Shown here one piece after another: positions 49,034 through 59,129 of a stretch of 64,000 nt of DNA. Numbering within the stretch: position 1 is the first letter of the stretch; each line of letters begins with the position of its first letter. The notes below the pieces were generated by a model. The model had not been told where the DNA came from and did no database searches. It saw only the letters and a program-made list of their open reading frames with translations. This stretch comes from Gilliamella bombicola (GTDB lineage: Bacteria > Pseudomonadota > Gammaproteobacteria > Enterobacterales > Orbaceae): NCBI RefSeq assembly GCF_900094945.1, contig NZ_FMAQ01000003.1, positions 162,592-226,591 of the forward strand, read 5' to 3'. Made by a program: the position numbers and the translations under genes.

Positions 49034-49612
49034 ATGTTTAAGATTGGGTTAGTTTCAGTATCAGATAGAGCTTCAAGTGGCGTTTACCAAGATGAAGGCA
49101 TTCCATCATTAGTTTCATGGTTACAAACCGCATTGAAAACGCCTTTTATAACCGAAAATCGTATTATTCCTGATGAGCAAGCTGTCATTGAACAAACATT
49201 ATGTGAGTTAGTTGATAATCTACATTGCCACTTAATTTTAACCACCGGAGGCACTGGTCCTGCAATTAGAGACGTAACACCTGATGCAACAGTTGCGATC
49301 TCCGATCGGGTGATGCCGGGATATGGAGAACAGATGCGTCAAATCAGTTTGCATTTTGTACCAACCGCAATTTTATCAAGGCAAGTTGCTGTTATTCGCA
49401 AAAAGTGTTTAATCATAAACCTACCTGGCCGACCAAAATCAATAAAAGAAACCCTTGAGGGAGTTAAAGATAACCAAGGTAATGCCATTGTTAGTGGCAT
49501 TTTTGCTAGTATCCCCTATTGTATACAACTATTAGAAGGTCCTTACATTGAAACCCATGAACAAGTCATAAAGTCTTTTCGCCCTAAAGATGCAATTAAA
49601 TCAAAACTTTAG
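49034..49612 (+). CDS. mog: Molybdopterin adenylyltransferase Mog
   Basis: Mog adenylates molybdopterin before molybdate insertion in molybdenum cofactor synthesis. It has 192 residues (E. coli 195). SVSDRASSGVYQDEG at about 8-22, TTGGTGPAIRDVTPDAT near 73-89 and LPGRPKSIKETL near 137-148 are conserved, and the catalytic Asp residues are present. Its presence implies molybdoenzymes in this organism. A leader hairpin (GGCACA/TGTGCC, about 48970-49012) precedes it. Confidence 0.95.
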   Translation: MFKIGLVSVSDRASSGVYQDEGIPSLVSWLQTALKTPFITENRIIPDEQAVIEQTLCELVDNLHCHLILTTGGTGPAIRDVTPDATVAISDRVMPGYGEQMRQISLHFVPTAILSRQVAVIRKKCLIINLPGRPKSIKETLEGVKDNQGNAIVSGIFASIPYCIQLLEGPYIETHEQVIKSFRPKDAIKSKL

Positions 49613-49772
49613 TTTTATGCAAATTTAATGCATAATTATATACAATAATTGCTACTGATGCATTTAAAATAATTGAAGTTATTTTTGTTTAAATAACAAG
49701 AAAACTTTATTATACGTGTTGTAACTTCATGTATTAGAAAAAACAGTAACAAAGCAAAAGTCAAGGAACATT

Positions 49773-50231
49773 ATGAAACAAGCTAATCTCACTAAAACAT
49801 TTAAAGAGATGCTTCTTCAAGAGAAGTTTAGTTCGCAAGTAGAAATCGTACAAGCGCTACAAGAACAAGGTTTTGATAATATCAATCAATCAAAAGTTTC
49901 GCGCATGCTAACCAAATTTGGCGCAGTGAGAACTCGCAATGCAAAATCCGAAATGGTCTATTGTTTACCTGCTGAAATCAGCGTACCAACTACAAGTAGC
50001 CCATTGAAAAATTTAGTGATTGATATTGATTTCAATAGTTCAATGGTGGTGATACGCACCAGCCCAGGTGCAGCCCAACTCATTGCTCGGTTACTCGACT
50101 CAATTGGTAAATCAGAAGGTATTTTAGGTTCCATTGCGGGTGACGACACAATTTTTAGTACACCAACTAAAGAGTGTACAGTAAAAAAATTATATCAAAC
50201 CATTATCGAATTGTTTGAACGAGAATTATAG
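49773..50231 (+). CDS. argR: Arginine repressor ArgR
   Basis: ArgR is a hexameric, arginine-dependent repressor of arginine biosynthesis and a cofactor in some site-specific recombination. It has 152 residues (E. coli 156). The N-terminal winged helix is at about 1-70 ([33 protein letters not shown]). The C-terminal arginine-binding core has [22 protein letters not shown] and the acidic AGDDTIF. The mostly AT-rich upstream region may contain ARG boxes for self-control, but I could not place one securely. Confidence 0.97.
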   Translation: MKQANLTKTFKEMLLQEKFSSQVEIVQALQEQGFDNINQSKVSRMLTKFGAVRTRNAKSEMVYCLPAEISVPTTSSPLKNLVIDIDFNSSMVVIRTSPGAAQLIARLLDSIGKSEGILGSIAGDDTIFSTPTKECTVKKLYQTIIELFEREL

Positions 50232-50332
50232 TGGTTGCAATTTCTCCGCATTATAGCTAATAATTTTTGACATTTAACCTATTGACACAATTAATAAAAT
50301 CGTTAATCTTATATAACGCTGACTTCGTTACA

Positions 50333-50505
50333 GAAGTTGCAAAACGAAGAGGCGCATTACTCAGGTAAATCATTTTAGGGACTGGAACCATTAATAAATG
50401 ATTGAGGGGATGTAATGCCGAGGTTTGATTGCCTATCCAGAAGCAATCAAATCGACTGCAAGGGCTGAATCCCTTGGGTTGTCACCTTAACAGGTGGAGC
50501 ACTTC
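50333..50505 (+). promoter_or_regulatory. Lysine riboswitch upstream of lysC
   Basis: The L-box core is readable in order: GAGGCGCATTACTCAGGTAA, GGACTGGAACC, AGGGGATGTAATGCCGAGG, CCCTTGGGTTGTCACC and GGTGGAGCACTTC. The outer helix P1 pairs GAAGT at 50333-50337 with ACTTC at 50501-50505. It matches the E. coli lysC aptamer and ends about 80 bases before the lysC start. Lysine binding should lower aspartokinase III expression. Confidence 0.95.
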
Positions 50506-50587
50506 ATGGTTTGTACTTTTTTAATTGTAAATAGAACACACCCGCTCTAACTCTGTTAAAAATAAAAATTTTTAATATGAGGAATCC

Positions 50588-51952
50588 ATGGAAACATCAT
50601 TCGTAATTGCTAAATTTGGTGGTACTAGTGTCGCCGATTACTCTTCAATGGTAAACAGTGCCAATATTGTAATAACTAACCCTAACGTAAAAGTTGTGGT
50701 ACTATCGGCCTCTGCTGGCGTGACAAATTTATTAGTCGCCTTAGCAGAAGGTCGTGATGCCGAAGTTCGATCTCAACATATTGCCAAAATTCAATCGATC
50801 CAATACAACATCTTAGAACAATTACCTGAAAATCCCGAACTACGAACTGAAATTGACAAAATCATTGCTAATATAGCCTCTTTGTCTGAAGCCGCAAGTT
50901 TAGCTACATCACCAGCATTAACAGACGAGCTCGTTAGTCACGGTGAAATTATGTCTTCAAAACTGTTTGTCGAAATATTGAAAGAAAAACAAAAAAATGC
51001 CATATGGTTTGACGTCCGTAAAGTTATGCGCACCGATGATAAATTTGGTAAAGCCACTCCTAAAATTGAAGATATTAAACAGCTTTGCTGTGCACATTTA
51101 AAATCACTAAACAGTCATAGCATCGTTGTAACACAAGGATTTATCGGTAGTGAAAGTTCTGGAAAAACTACTACATTAGGCCGTGGAGGAAGCGATTATA
51201 CAGCAGCTTTATTAGGTGAAGCATTGAATGCAACTCAAATTGATATTTGGACTGATGTTGCAGGAATTTATACTAACGATCCTCGTATTACGCCAGAGGC
51301 TAAACGCATTGATGAAATATCTTTTGCTGAAGCAACCGAAATGGCTACGTTTGGAGCGAAAGTACTGCACCCAGCTACACTTGTACCAGCAGTACGTAGC
51401 AATATCCCTGTTTTTGTTGGTTCCAGTAAGGCACCACAGAAAGGAGGAACTATTGTTTACAACACTAATAGCATTACATCTAAATTACCAGTATTTAGAG
51501 CATTAGCATTACGTCGCAAGCAAACATTATTAACACTTACAAGTTTAAATATGCTACATGCACAAGGTTTTCTAGCTAATGTGTTTACGATATTAGCCAA
51601 ACATAATATTTCGGTTGATTTAGTCACAACATCAGAAGTAAGTATCGCATTAACTATCGATACCACAGGCACTAACACCAACGGTAACAGTTTATTAACG
51701 AAAGCCTTATTTGATGAGCTATCAACAGTGTGTCATGTCACAGTTGAAGAAGATTTAGCACTAATTGCTATTATTGGAAATAACCTAACTTCAACACAAG
51801 GTATAGCGAAAGAGGTGTTTGGTGTATTAGATGATTTTATTATTAGACTTTGCTGTTATGGGGCAAGTACTCACAATCTTTGCCTATTAGCAAAAAGCAA
51901 TGACGCAGAATCAATTATTAAAATTCTACATAACGCGATTTTTGAACAATAA
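50588..51952 (+). CDS. lysC: Lysine-sensitive aspartokinase III
   Basis: LysC phosphorylates aspartate, the first step to lysine, threonine and methionine. It has 454 residues (E. coli 449). The kinase domain has KFGGTSVADY at about 8-17, GFIGSESSGKTTTLGRGGSDYTA near 185-207 and DVAGIYTNDPRI near 223-234. Two C-terminal ACT domains bind lysine (LTLTSLNMLHAQGFLANVF near 318). GAGG lies 6 bases before the ATG. A lysine riboswitch precedes it, giving both transcript-level and allosteric feedback. Confidence 0.97.
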   Translation: METSFVIAKFGGTSVADYSSMVNSANIVITNPNVKVVVLSASAGVTNLLVALAEGRDAEVRSQHIAKIQSIQYNILEQLPENPELRTEIDKIIANIASLSEAASLATSPALTDELVSHGEIMSSKLFVEILKEKQKNAIWFDVRKVMRTDDKFGKATPKIEDIKQLCCAHLKSLNSHSIVVTQGFIGSESSGKTTTLGRGGSDYTAALLGEALNATQIDIWTDVAGIYTNDPRITPEAKRIDEISFAEATEMATFGAKVLHPATLVPAVRSNIPVFVGSSKAPQKGGTIVYNTNSITSKLPVFRALALRRKQTLLTLTSLNMLHAQGFLANVFTILAKHNISVDLVTTSEVSIALTIDTTGTNTNGNSLLTKALFDELSTVCHVTVEEDLALIAIIGNNLTSTQGIAKEVFGVLDDFIIRLCCYGASTHNLCLLAKSNDAESIIKILHNAIFEQ

Positions 51953-52297
51953 TTTTACAGGGGAGATTTAATCTCCCTTATACTTAATTCTAATAATTAA
52001 CTTATCTTTACTCTAATATATGTTAAAAGCACGAAAACATAGCAAAACATTATTAAATTTCATTATGAAGAATAAAATTTAATAAAATCAATAAATTAAA
52101 AATATTTTGTTCATATGGTGAGTTTTTAGATTACATCTCTATTTTCTTTAGCAACATTAGTTATTAATATATTTTGAATATCATTTATTACTCTTAATTA
52201 ATCGATTAAAACTATTACATTAAACATTAACTTCTGTTAGATTTTTTAATTAATTGAAGTAAACTAAAACTAATTTCAATAATAAGAGGAAATTACT
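51953..52297. other. AT-rich intergenic region after lysC
   Basis: A short hairpin (GGGAGAT/ATCTCCC, 51961-51977) followed by a T-rich tail probably ends lysC. The remaining ~300 bp is very AT-rich with no gene, and holds the promoter for the next gene. Confidence 0.5.
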
Positions 52298-52543
52298 ATG
52301 GGTATTCTAAGTTGGATAATTCTTGGTTTAATTGCCGGTTGGATTGCTAAGTTTTTTATGCCACTAGGAAGTGTAGGTGTAATTAAAACTATTTTATTAG
52401 GCATTGCAGGGGCCTTAGTTGGTGGCTATATTAGCACCTTCTTCGGTTGGGGCAGTGTGACAGGCTTTAATTTCCCTAGTTTGTTAATTTCAGTACTTGG
52501 TTCGATTATACTCATTTATATCTATCGCCTCATAAAAAAATAA
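52298..52543 (+). CDS. GlsB/YeaQ/YmgE family small membrane protein
   Basis: An 81-residue membrane protein with three hydrophobic helices and the family's glycine-rich pattern (ILGLIAGWIAKFFMP, TILLGIAGALVGGYISTFFGW). This family (transglycosylase-associated or GlsB/YeaQ/YmgE) is stress-induced in enterobacteria; its molecular role is unknown. AAGAGG lies about 7 bases upstream of the start. A hairpin terminator follows. Confidence 0.88.
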   Translation: MGILSWIILGLIAGWIAKFFMPLGSVGVIKTILLGIAGALVGGYISTFFGWGSVTGFNFPSLLISVLGSIILIYIYRLIKK

Positions 52544-52556
52544 TTTATTTTCTGGT

Positions 52557-52581
52557 AAATTGGCGGTTTTCCCGCCAATTT
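52557..52581 (+). terminator. Terminator after YeaQ-like gene
   Basis: AAATTGGCGG (52557-52566) and CCGCCAATTT (52572-52581) form a 10-bp stem with a 5-base loop, followed by a weak T-containing tail. Confidence 0.65.
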
Positions 52582-52714
52582 ACCTAACTCTTAAGTTTTA
52601 TATGTTTAGATATAGCATCCTTTTAGTTCAAATTTCGTAATAAGTAATTTCGTCATATCCAGAATTTTGTTATATTATTTGCTTAAACCCATCAATTTCA
52701 ACTTGTAGATTATA

Positions 52715-54106
52715 ATGTTAAAAATATTCAACACATTAACCAGAGAAAAGGAAATCTTTCAATCTATTATCCCAAATAAAGTTGGACTATATGTTTGTGG
52801 TGTGACAATTTACGATCTTTGCCATATTGGTCACGGGCGTACTTTTGTTGCATTCGATGTTGTTACACGTTATTTACGTTTTTTAGGTTATGATTTAACT
52901 TATGTGCGTAACATTACTGATGTGGATGACAAAATCATCAAACGTGCACTCGAAAACGGCGAAAGTTGCGATCAACTTACCGATAGAATGCTACAAGAAA
53001 TGTATGCAGATTTTGATGCTCTGAATATAAAACGTCCTGATATAGAGCCACGTGCTACTCATCATATGCCACAAATCATCCAATTAGTTGAAAAATTAAT
53101 CGCTAAAAATCATGCTTATATTGCCGATAACGGCGATGTGATGTTTTCAGTAGACAGTGATCCTAATTATGGTATTTTATCGCGACAAAATTTAGAACAG
53201 CTGCAAGCTGGCGCTCGTGTTGATGTGGTTGATGTTAAACGTAATCCAATGGATTTTGTGTTATGGAAAATGTCAAAACCGAATGAACCAAGTTGGGATT
53301 CGCCATGGGGTAAAGGTCGCCCAGGTTGGCACATTGAATGTTCGGCGATGAATAGTTATCAGTTAGGTAATCACTTTGATATTCACGGTGGTGGCTCAGA
53401 TTTAATGTTCCCACATCATGAAAACGAAATTGCCCAATCAACCTGTGCGCATGATGGTCAATACGTCAATTATTGGATGCATTCCGGCATGGTTATGATA
53501 GACCAAGAAAAAATGTCAAAATCACTCAATAATTTTTTCACAATTCGCGATGTATTAAAACATTATGATGCCGAAACAGTGCGTTACTTTTTACTATCAG
53601 GTCATTATCGGAGCCAACTCAATTATAGTGAAGAAAATTTAAAGCAAGCTAGAATGGCACTAGAAAGACTCTATACAGCACTACGAGACACTGATCCCGC
53701 TCATCCACACATGACACCTGACAGCGATTATTATCGCCAATTTTGTGATGCAATGGATGATGACTTTAATACACCGGAAGCTTATTCAACTCTTTTTGAT
53801 TTGGCTCGTGAAATAAATAAAGCCAAAGCAGACAATAATATGTCACTTGCTAATGAATTAGCTGCTGAATTACGCTATTTATCGGCAGTACTTGGACTAT
53901 TAGAGCAAGATCCTGTAAAATTTTTACAAGGCGATAAGCAAGATGATGTTGACATTGCATTAGTTGAGGCATTAATTAAACAACGAAACGAAGCAAGAGT
54001 AAGCAAAAATTGGGCACTGGCCGACGAAGCTCGCGACAAATTAAATGCAATGAATATTGTGCTTGAAGATGGCGCAAATGGTACAACATGGCGGAAAAAA
54101 AGTTAA
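52715..54106 (+). CDS. cysS: Cysteinyl-tRNA synthetase
   Basis: CysS charges tRNA-Cys. It has 463 residues (E. coli 461). The zinc ligand Cys28 and the HIGH motif lie in [17 protein letters not shown] at about 27-43. WHIECSAM and [18 protein letters not shown] supply the other zinc ligands near 208-239. The KMSKS loop is in EKMSKSLNN near 268. The C-terminal anticodon-binding helix bundle is complete. Confidence 0.98.
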   Translation: MLKIFNTLTREKEIFQSIIPNKVGLYVCGVTIYDLCHIGHGRTFVAFDVVTRYLRFLGYDLTYVRNITDVDDKIIKRALENGESCDQLTDRMLQEMYADFDALNIKRPDIEPRATHHMPQIIQLVEKLIAKNHAYIADNGDVMFSVDSDPNYGILSRQNLEQLQAGARVDVVDVKRNPMDFVLWKMSKPNEPSWDSPWGKGRPGWHIECSAMNSYQLGNHFDIHGGGSDLMFPHHENEIAQSTCAHDGQYVNYWMHSGMVMIDQEKMSKSLNNFFTIRDVLKHYDAETVRYFLLSGHYRSQLNYSEENLKQARMALERLYTALRDTDPAHPHMTPDSDYYRQFCDAMDDDFNTPEAYSTLFDLAREINKAKADNNMSLANELAAELRYLSAVLGLLEQDPVKFLQGDKQDDVDIALVEALIKQRNEARVSKNWALADEARDKLNAMNIVLEDGANGTTWRKKS

Positions 54107-54164
54107 TATTATCAAAATAAAAAGTTTGATGAATAAATAGCGCATTAAACATTGTCGATTGAAA

Positions 54165-54194
54165 AATAACACCCACAACCCCGTGGGTGTTATT
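54165..54194. terminator. Bidirectional terminator cysS/trmJ
   Basis: AATAACACCCAC (54165-54176) and GTGGGTGTTATT (54183-54194) form a 12-bp perfect stem with a 6-base loop between convergent genes, with A/T-rich tails on both sides. Confidence 0.85.
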
Positions 54195-54202
54195 ATTTGT
54201 GA

Positions 54203-54964
54203 TTATCGTAACGTTTTATCAATCGAAGTTAAAATACCTCGCAAAATATTCAGCTCCTGTTGTTCAATACGTGCACGTGTAAATAATCGACGTAAACGCC
54301 CCATAATTTGCCCTGGATGGTTGGCCTTAATAAAGCCTGTGTGTAATAAAGTCTGTTCTAAATGCTGGTAAAAACGCTCTATATCGGCATCAATAGGAAA
54401 TACAGTTTCTGACATATTCCCATTTTTTAGCTCTGATATGTTATTTTCAAGGTTTAACATTGACATACGAATTTCATAACACAAAACTTGCACCGACATG
54501 GCAAGATTTAAAGAACTATAATCAGGATTAGCAGGAATGCCAACATGATAATGGCACTTTTGCAATTCTTCATTCGTTAAACCGACACGTTCACGCCCAA
54601 ACACCAAAGCGACTTGGGCATAGCTCTTAGTTGCTTCTTGAATAATCTTATCTCCACATGTTTTTGGAGTTAAGTGTGGCCATTGCAAACTACGGGAGCG
54701 GGCACTAGTGCCAATCACTAAAGTACAATCGGCAATGGCTTGTTCAAGCGACGAAAAAATTTGTGCATTTTTAATAATATCACTCGCACCTGCCGCTAAC
54801 GAAATCGATTGAGAATCAGGCTTGATGACTGGATTAACTAAACAAAGATTCGTTAATCCCATGGTTTTCATTGCTCTTGCAGCAGATCCCATATTACCTG
54901 TATGAGATGTTTCAACCAAAACAATCTTTACATTATCTAAATAACTCACATTATCCTCATTCAT
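54203..54964 (-). CDS. trmJ: tRNA (Cm32/Um32) methyltransferase TrmJ
   Basis: TrmJ 2'-O-methylates position 32 of several tRNAs. It has 253 residues (E. coli 246). The N-terminal SPOUT domain contains [22 protein letters not shown] near 15-36, [13 protein letters not shown] near 120-132 and the knot-closing [22 protein letters not shown] near 144-165. The C-terminal helices ([23 protein letters not shown]) are the TrmJ extension. It converges on cysS with a shared terminator. Confidence 0.96.
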   Translation of the reverse strand: MNEDNVSYLDNVKIVLVETSHTGNMGSAARAMKTMGLTNLCLVNPVIKPDSQSISLAAGASDIIKNAQIFSSLEQAIADCTLVIGTSARSRSLQWPHLTPKTCGDKIIQEATKSYAQVALVFGRERVGLTNEELQKCHYHVGIPANPDYSSLNLAMSVQVLCYEIRMSMLNLENNISELKNGNMSETVFPIDADIERFYQHLEQTLLHTGFIKANHPGQIMGRLRRLFTRARIEQQELNILRGILTSIDKTLR

Positions 54965-55201
54965 TGAAAATATCTTATAACGCAGAATAAACTAAATACT
55001 CATTGACACAGTATATAGTAAAATCAGTTTCAGCCCCACTGTTATGCAATAGCTAATTAATAGAATCTATTTTTAAATTAAATTCACAAAAATGTAATTA
55101 ATAACGAATATCTTATTGACGAGAATAAAATAATTTGCCAATGTAGTGATAGCAACCTTTAAAAAGGTTAGAGTTATTGATAAAAAAAGCGGAGGTCAAC
55201 T

Positions 55202-55534
55202 ATGGCGTTAAGTATTACCAGTAAACAAATGGAGATTACCCCTGCAATTCGTAGTTATCTACAAGATAAGTTTTCGAAGTTAGATAAATGGAGAGCACAT
55301 CTAATCAATCCTCATTTTATTTTATCCAAAGAACCTGACGGATTTATTATTGATGCAACAATTGCCACTAAAGGAACGCCATTAGTTGCATCTGCCAAAC
55401 ATATTGATATGTATGCTGCAATTAATGATCTTATTGATAAACTTGAAAAACAACTTAATAAGTTGCAACATAAAGGCGAAGCTCGCCGTGCCGCTAACAG
55501 CATAAAAGATGCAGTATTAGAAGAAGAAATTTAA
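55202..55534 (+). CDS. raiA: Ribosome-associated inhibitor RaiA
   Basis: RaiA binds the small-subunit decoding channel in stationary phase or cold and inactivates 70S ribosomes. It has 110 residues (E. coli 113). The [14 protein letters not shown] start, [13 protein letters not shown] and the closing [19 protein letters not shown] match E. coli RaiA closely. GGAGG lies about 5 bases before the ATG (AGCGGAGGTCAACT). It sits just upstream of pheA, as in E. coli. Confidence 0.97.
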   Translation: MALSITSKQMEITPAIRSYLQDKFSKLDKWRAHLINPHFILSKEPDGFIIDATIATKGTPLVASAKHIDMYAAINDLIDKLEKQLNKLQHKGEARRAANSIKDAVLEEEI

Positions 55535-55559
55535 TTAATTTATTTTTTCAATTTAATAA

Positions 55560-55592
55560 AAAGGCACTTTAATGGTGCCTTTATTTTTTTGC
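55560..55592 (+). terminator. Terminator of raiA
   Basis: AAAGGCAC (55560-55567) and GTGCCTTT (55575-55582) form an 8-bp stem followed by ATTTTTTT. I see no pheL-like leader peptide here, so this looks like a simple terminator rather than the pheA attenuator. Confidence 0.85.
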
Positions 55593-55628
55593 TTGTTATA
55601 ATACAAACTATCTTTTTTTTAATATCTA

Positions 55629-56786
55629 ATGAAAATGAGCGCAAACCCTTTATTACCTTTACGAGATAAGATTAATGAACTAGATAAAACGTTGTTAGAA
55701 CTTATTGCTGAACGTCGCAAACTCTCAACGCAAGTAATTCATACTAAAATTGAAGTAAACATTCCAGTACGTGATATTGAGCGTGAACGTTTACTTATAA
55801 AAGCCTTAATCAATCAAGGCAAAAAATATCATCTTGATGATCTTTTCATTAAACGCTTATATCAATTAATTATCGAAGATTCTGTACTATTACAACAAAA
55901 AATCTTACAAGAAAAACTTAATCACGGCACTATTGTCACTGCCAAAGTTGCTTTTTTAGGACCAAAAGGATCTTATTCTCATTCTGCAGCACGCCATTAT
56001 GCAAGCGCTCATTTAGATGAAATGATTGAATTCAGCTGTTCAACCTTTAAAGACATTTTTGAACAAGTCGAAAATGGTGCTGTAGATTATGGAATTTTAC
56101 CAATAGAAAATTCTAGCTCGGGCTCAATTAATGAAGTTTATGATTTACTGCAAAAAACCAACTTACACATTATTGGTGAGCTTTCTTTACCTATTGATCA
56201 TTGTATTCTTGCCGGGCTAAATTCAAAAATTGAACAAATTGATACCATTTATAGCCATCCACAACCATTCCAACAATGCAGTAACTTTTTAGAAAGCTAT
56301 CCGCATTGGAAGATTGTATACTGCGACAGTACATCGTCAGCAATGGAAACTGTTGCAAAATTGAATCAACCTAATGTTGCAGCAATGGGTAATAAAGATG
56401 GCGGTGAATTATATGGACTGCAAGTCCTTGAACACAACTTTGCTAATCAAAAAGAAAACATTACGCGTTTTATTGTGCTGGCTCGTCAGCCTATTGAGGT
56501 TTCAGATCAAATTCCAGCTAAAACCACAATTTTAATGAAGACAGGTCAACAAGCAGGTGCTTTAGTTGATGCCCTATTAGTATTACGTAATCATAATATC
56601 GTCATGACTAAACTTGAGTCGCGTCCAATTCATGGTACACCATGGGAAGAAATGTTTTATATTGATTTGCAAGGCAATATTCATTCTTATGAAATGCAAA
56701 CAGCACTCAAAGAACTAGCATCAATGACGTTATATACCAAGGTGCTCGGATGCTATCCAAGTGATTCCATTGTTGCTGTAATGTAA
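55629..56786 (+). CDS. pheA: Chorismate mutase / prephenate dehydratase
   Basis: PheA converts chorismate to prephenate and then to phenylpyruvate, the phenylalanine branch. It has 385 residues (E. coli 386). The AroQ-type chorismate mutase is at about 5-95 ([23 protein letters not shown]). The prephenate dehydratase is at about 105-285 ([40 protein letters not shown]). The ACT regulatory domain at about 298-376 carries the Phe-binding ESRP motif. It starts about 94 bases after raiA. mutY follows 6 bases later. Confidence 0.97.
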   Translation: MKMSANPLLPLRDKINELDKTLLELIAERRKLSTQVIHTKIEVNIPVRDIERERLLIKALINQGKKYHLDDLFIKRLYQLIIEDSVLLQQKILQEKLNHGTIVTAKVAFLGPKGSYSHSAARHYASAHLDEMIEFSCSTFKDIFEQVENGAVDYGILPIENSSSGSINEVYDLLQKTNLHIIGELSLPIDHCILAGLNSKIEQIDTIYSHPQPFQQCSNFLESYPHWKIVYCDSTSSAMETVAKLNQPNVAAMGNKDGGELYGLQVLEHNFANQKENITRFIVLARQPIEVSDQIPAKTTILMKTGQQAGALVDALLVLRNHNIVMTKLESRPIHGTPWEEMFYIDLQGNIHSYEMQTALKELASMTLYTKVLGCYPSDSIVAVM

Positions 56787-56792
56787 ATAACT

Positions 56793-57836
56793 ATGACTAT
56801 GCAACAGTTTTCGCAAGCTGTACTTAATTGGTATGAACAGTACGGTAGAAAATCGCTACCTTGGCAAATTGAAAAAAGCGCTTATCATGTTTGGTTATCA
56901 GAAGTGATGTTGCAACAAACTCAAGTTGCAACGGTAATCCCTTACTTTAACCGTTTTATTGAACAATTTCCCAAGGTAACTGACCTAGCAACATCACCAA
57001 TTGATGATGTGTTGCATCTTTGGACAGGGCTTGGCTATTATGCAAGAGCGCGCAATTTACATAAAGCAGCACAAATGATTGCCGAACAGTTTAATGGCGT
57101 GTTCCCTACACAATTTGACGACGTCATCGCCCTACCCGGTGTTGGGCGTTCAACTGCAGGAGCAATTTTATCACTTTCACAAAATCAGCATTATCCAATT
57201 TTAGATGGCAATGTAAAACGTGTTTTAACCCGATATTTTGCAGTTAAAGGCTGGCCGGGTATTAAAACTGTCGAAAATAAGCTTTGGCAATTGAGTGAGC
57301 AAGTTACCCCTCAAAAAGAGGTTGCAAAATTTAATCAAGCTATGATGGATATTGGGGCAATGGTTTGTACTCGCACTAAACCTAAGTGCACTTTATGTCC
57401 TTTACATAATCATTGCCTTGCCTATAAAAATGAAACTTGGCAACAATATCCAGCCCCAAAACCTAAAAAGACTATTCCTGAAAAAACAGCCTATTTTTTA
57501 ATGCTTGAATATCATCAAGCTATTTGGCTAGAAAAAAGACCACCATCGGGTATTTGGGGAGGACTATATTGTTTACCTCAGTTTTCAAGTAAGCAAGCAT
57601 TAACTGACTGGTTAAAAGAACAAGGCATTGAAACAACAAAACCAAAGCAACTTATTGCTTTTCGCCACACCTTTAGCCATTTTCACTTAGATATTATTCC
57701 TATCCATTGTGTTATCACTAATTATACAAAATGTTGGGATGAATCTTGTGGCTATTGGTATAATCTTAACTCTGACAATGCCAAAATAGGGTTAGCAACA
57801 CCTGTTTATAACTTATTAAAACAAACGACTTATTAA
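56793..57836 (+). CDS. mutY: A/G-specific adenine glycosylase MutY
   Basis: MutY removes adenine paired with 8-oxoguanine. It has 347 residues (E. coli 350). The helix-hairpin-helix and catalytic Asp are in [14 protein letters not shown] and [12 protein letters not shown] (about 115-150). The 4Fe-4S ligands are in [17 protein letters not shown], spaced C-x6-C-x2-C-x5-C. The C-terminal Nudix-like domain ([12 protein letters not shown] near 290) recognises 8-oxoguanine. It is 6 bases after pheA, so the two may share a transcript. Confidence 0.97.
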   Translation: MTMQQFSQAVLNWYEQYGRKSLPWQIEKSAYHVWLSEVMLQQTQVATVIPYFNRFIEQFPKVTDLATSPIDDVLHLWTGLGYYARARNLHKAAQMIAEQFNGVFPTQFDDVIALPGVGRSTAGAILSLSQNQHYPILDGNVKRVLTRYFAVKGWPGIKTVENKLWQLSEQVTPQKEVAKFNQAMMDIGAMVCTRTKPKCTLCPLHNHCLAYKNETWQQYPAPKPKKTIPEKTAYFLMLEYHQAIWLEKRPPSGIWGGLYCLPQFSSKQALTDWLKEQGIETTKPKQLIAFRHTFSHFHLDIIPIHCVITNYTKCWDESCGYWYNLNSDNAKIGLATPVYNLLKQTTY

Positions 57837-57904
57837 CGCCTCTTTATCAGAATCTACATTATTTTTAGTATATAATTACTCATTATTTTTTACTCTATTA
57901 AGTT

Positions 57905-59116
57905 ATGCAAAACAAACAACATCAAAGCTTATCTGGCTACTTAGTCTTTTTAATGGCTTTTGCTATTGGTATTACTATAGCTAGCAATTATTATGCTCAG
58001 CCGCTATTACATTCAATTACAAATAATCTGCATATAAAAGTAGAAAATGCAGGATCAATCATTATGGTTGCCCAATTTAGTTATGCTGTGGGCTTACTTT
58101 TTATCACACCACTTGGTGATAAACTAGAGCGTAAAAGATTGATTATTATTTTAATGATATTATCCACTTGTGGACTTATGGTAAGCGCTTTATCTCAAAA
58201 TATATGGATGCTTATAATAGGCACAGCTATGACAGGGTTATTTTCAACGGTAGCACAAGTCTTAATTCCTTTTGCAGCTACATTATCAAGACCAGAACAT
58301 CGTGGTAAAATTGTAGGCACATTAATGAGTGGTATGTTACTAGGTATTTTATTAGGTCGAACTTTTGCGGGTGCCATTTCAACCATTGCCGATTGGCATG
58401 ATGTGTATTGGATTGCAACAGGTATTATGGCCATTGTGACGCTATTACTCTGGGCTTCGCTACCCAGTTACCGTTGCGATATTAACATTAATTATTTTAA
58501 GCTGTTATGGTCGATTGCTTTATTATATAAACAAGAGCCAACACTTAGAATTCGTTCACTATTAGCCATTATATCGTTTGCACTATTTTCACTATTATGG
58601 ACACCTCTTGCTTTCTTACTAACTAATGCACCATACCACTATTCTGATTTTATTATTGGCTTATTTGGACTTGCTGGTGCGGCTGGTGCAATGGGATCAC
58701 CAATAGTGGGAAAATTATCAGACAAAGGCAAAGGTTTTATTGCAACCACTATTGGATTATGTTTATTGCTGTTAGCTTGGTTACCCCTATCGTTAGCGCA
58801 ATTTTCAATTTTCGCCTTAATTTTCGGCGTAATTTTGTTAGATTTAGCCGTACAAGTTACCCATGTGTCGAATATGAATGCTATTTATCAAATCAGACCC
58901 GAAGCACGCAGCCGAATGAATACAGGTTATATGGTATGCTATTTTATTGGCGGAATGCTAGGATCTGTGGGTTCGACCTATTTATTTAGTCATTACGGAT
59001 GGATAGCGATAATCATAGCAAGCACGTCTTTAGCAATATTAGGCATCATATGCTGGCTTTTTTATACTAAAACGCATTGCTACCTGAAACTTTTTGACAA
59101 AAATCACATTAACTAA
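57905..59116 (+). CDS. MFS transporter, drug/H+ antiporter-like (DHA1)
   Basis: A 403-residue major facilitator with about 12 membrane helices. The loop 2-3 motif GDKLERKRLI near 75-84 is the MFS signature A, and SNYYAQPLL at about 27-35 is typical of the DHA1 group that includes YgaY- and YnfM-type proteins. Residues GAAGAMGSPIVGKLSDKGKG near 256-275 give the second-half repeat of motif A. It is likely an exporter of small molecules; the substrate cannot be deduced. Confidence 0.85.
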   Translation: MQNKQHQSLSGYLVFLMAFAIGITIASNYYAQPLLHSITNNLHIKVENAGSIIMVAQFSYAVGLLFITPLGDKLERKRLIIILMILSTCGLMVSALSQNIWMLIIGTAMTGLFSTVAQVLIPFAATLSRPEHRGKIVGTLMSGMLLGILLGRTFAGAISTIADWHDVYWIATGIMAIVTLLLWASLPSYRCDININYFKLLWSIALLYKQEPTLRIRSLLAIISFALFSLLWTPLAFLLTNAPYHYSDFIIGLFGLAGAAGAMGSPIVGKLSDKGKGFIATTIGLCLLLLAWLPLSLAQFSIFALIFGVILLDLAVQVTHVSNMNAIYQIRPEARSRMNTGYMVCYFIGGMLGSVGSTYLFSHYGWIAIIIASTSLAILGIICWLFYTKTHCYLKLFDKNHIN

Positions 59117-59129
59117 ATGTTGACCTAAA

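Noticed and set aside
55535-55628. pheL leader and attenuator between raiA and pheA
   Set aside because: The hairpin with a T-run fits the raiA terminator. No Phe-rich leader frame is visible in the gap.
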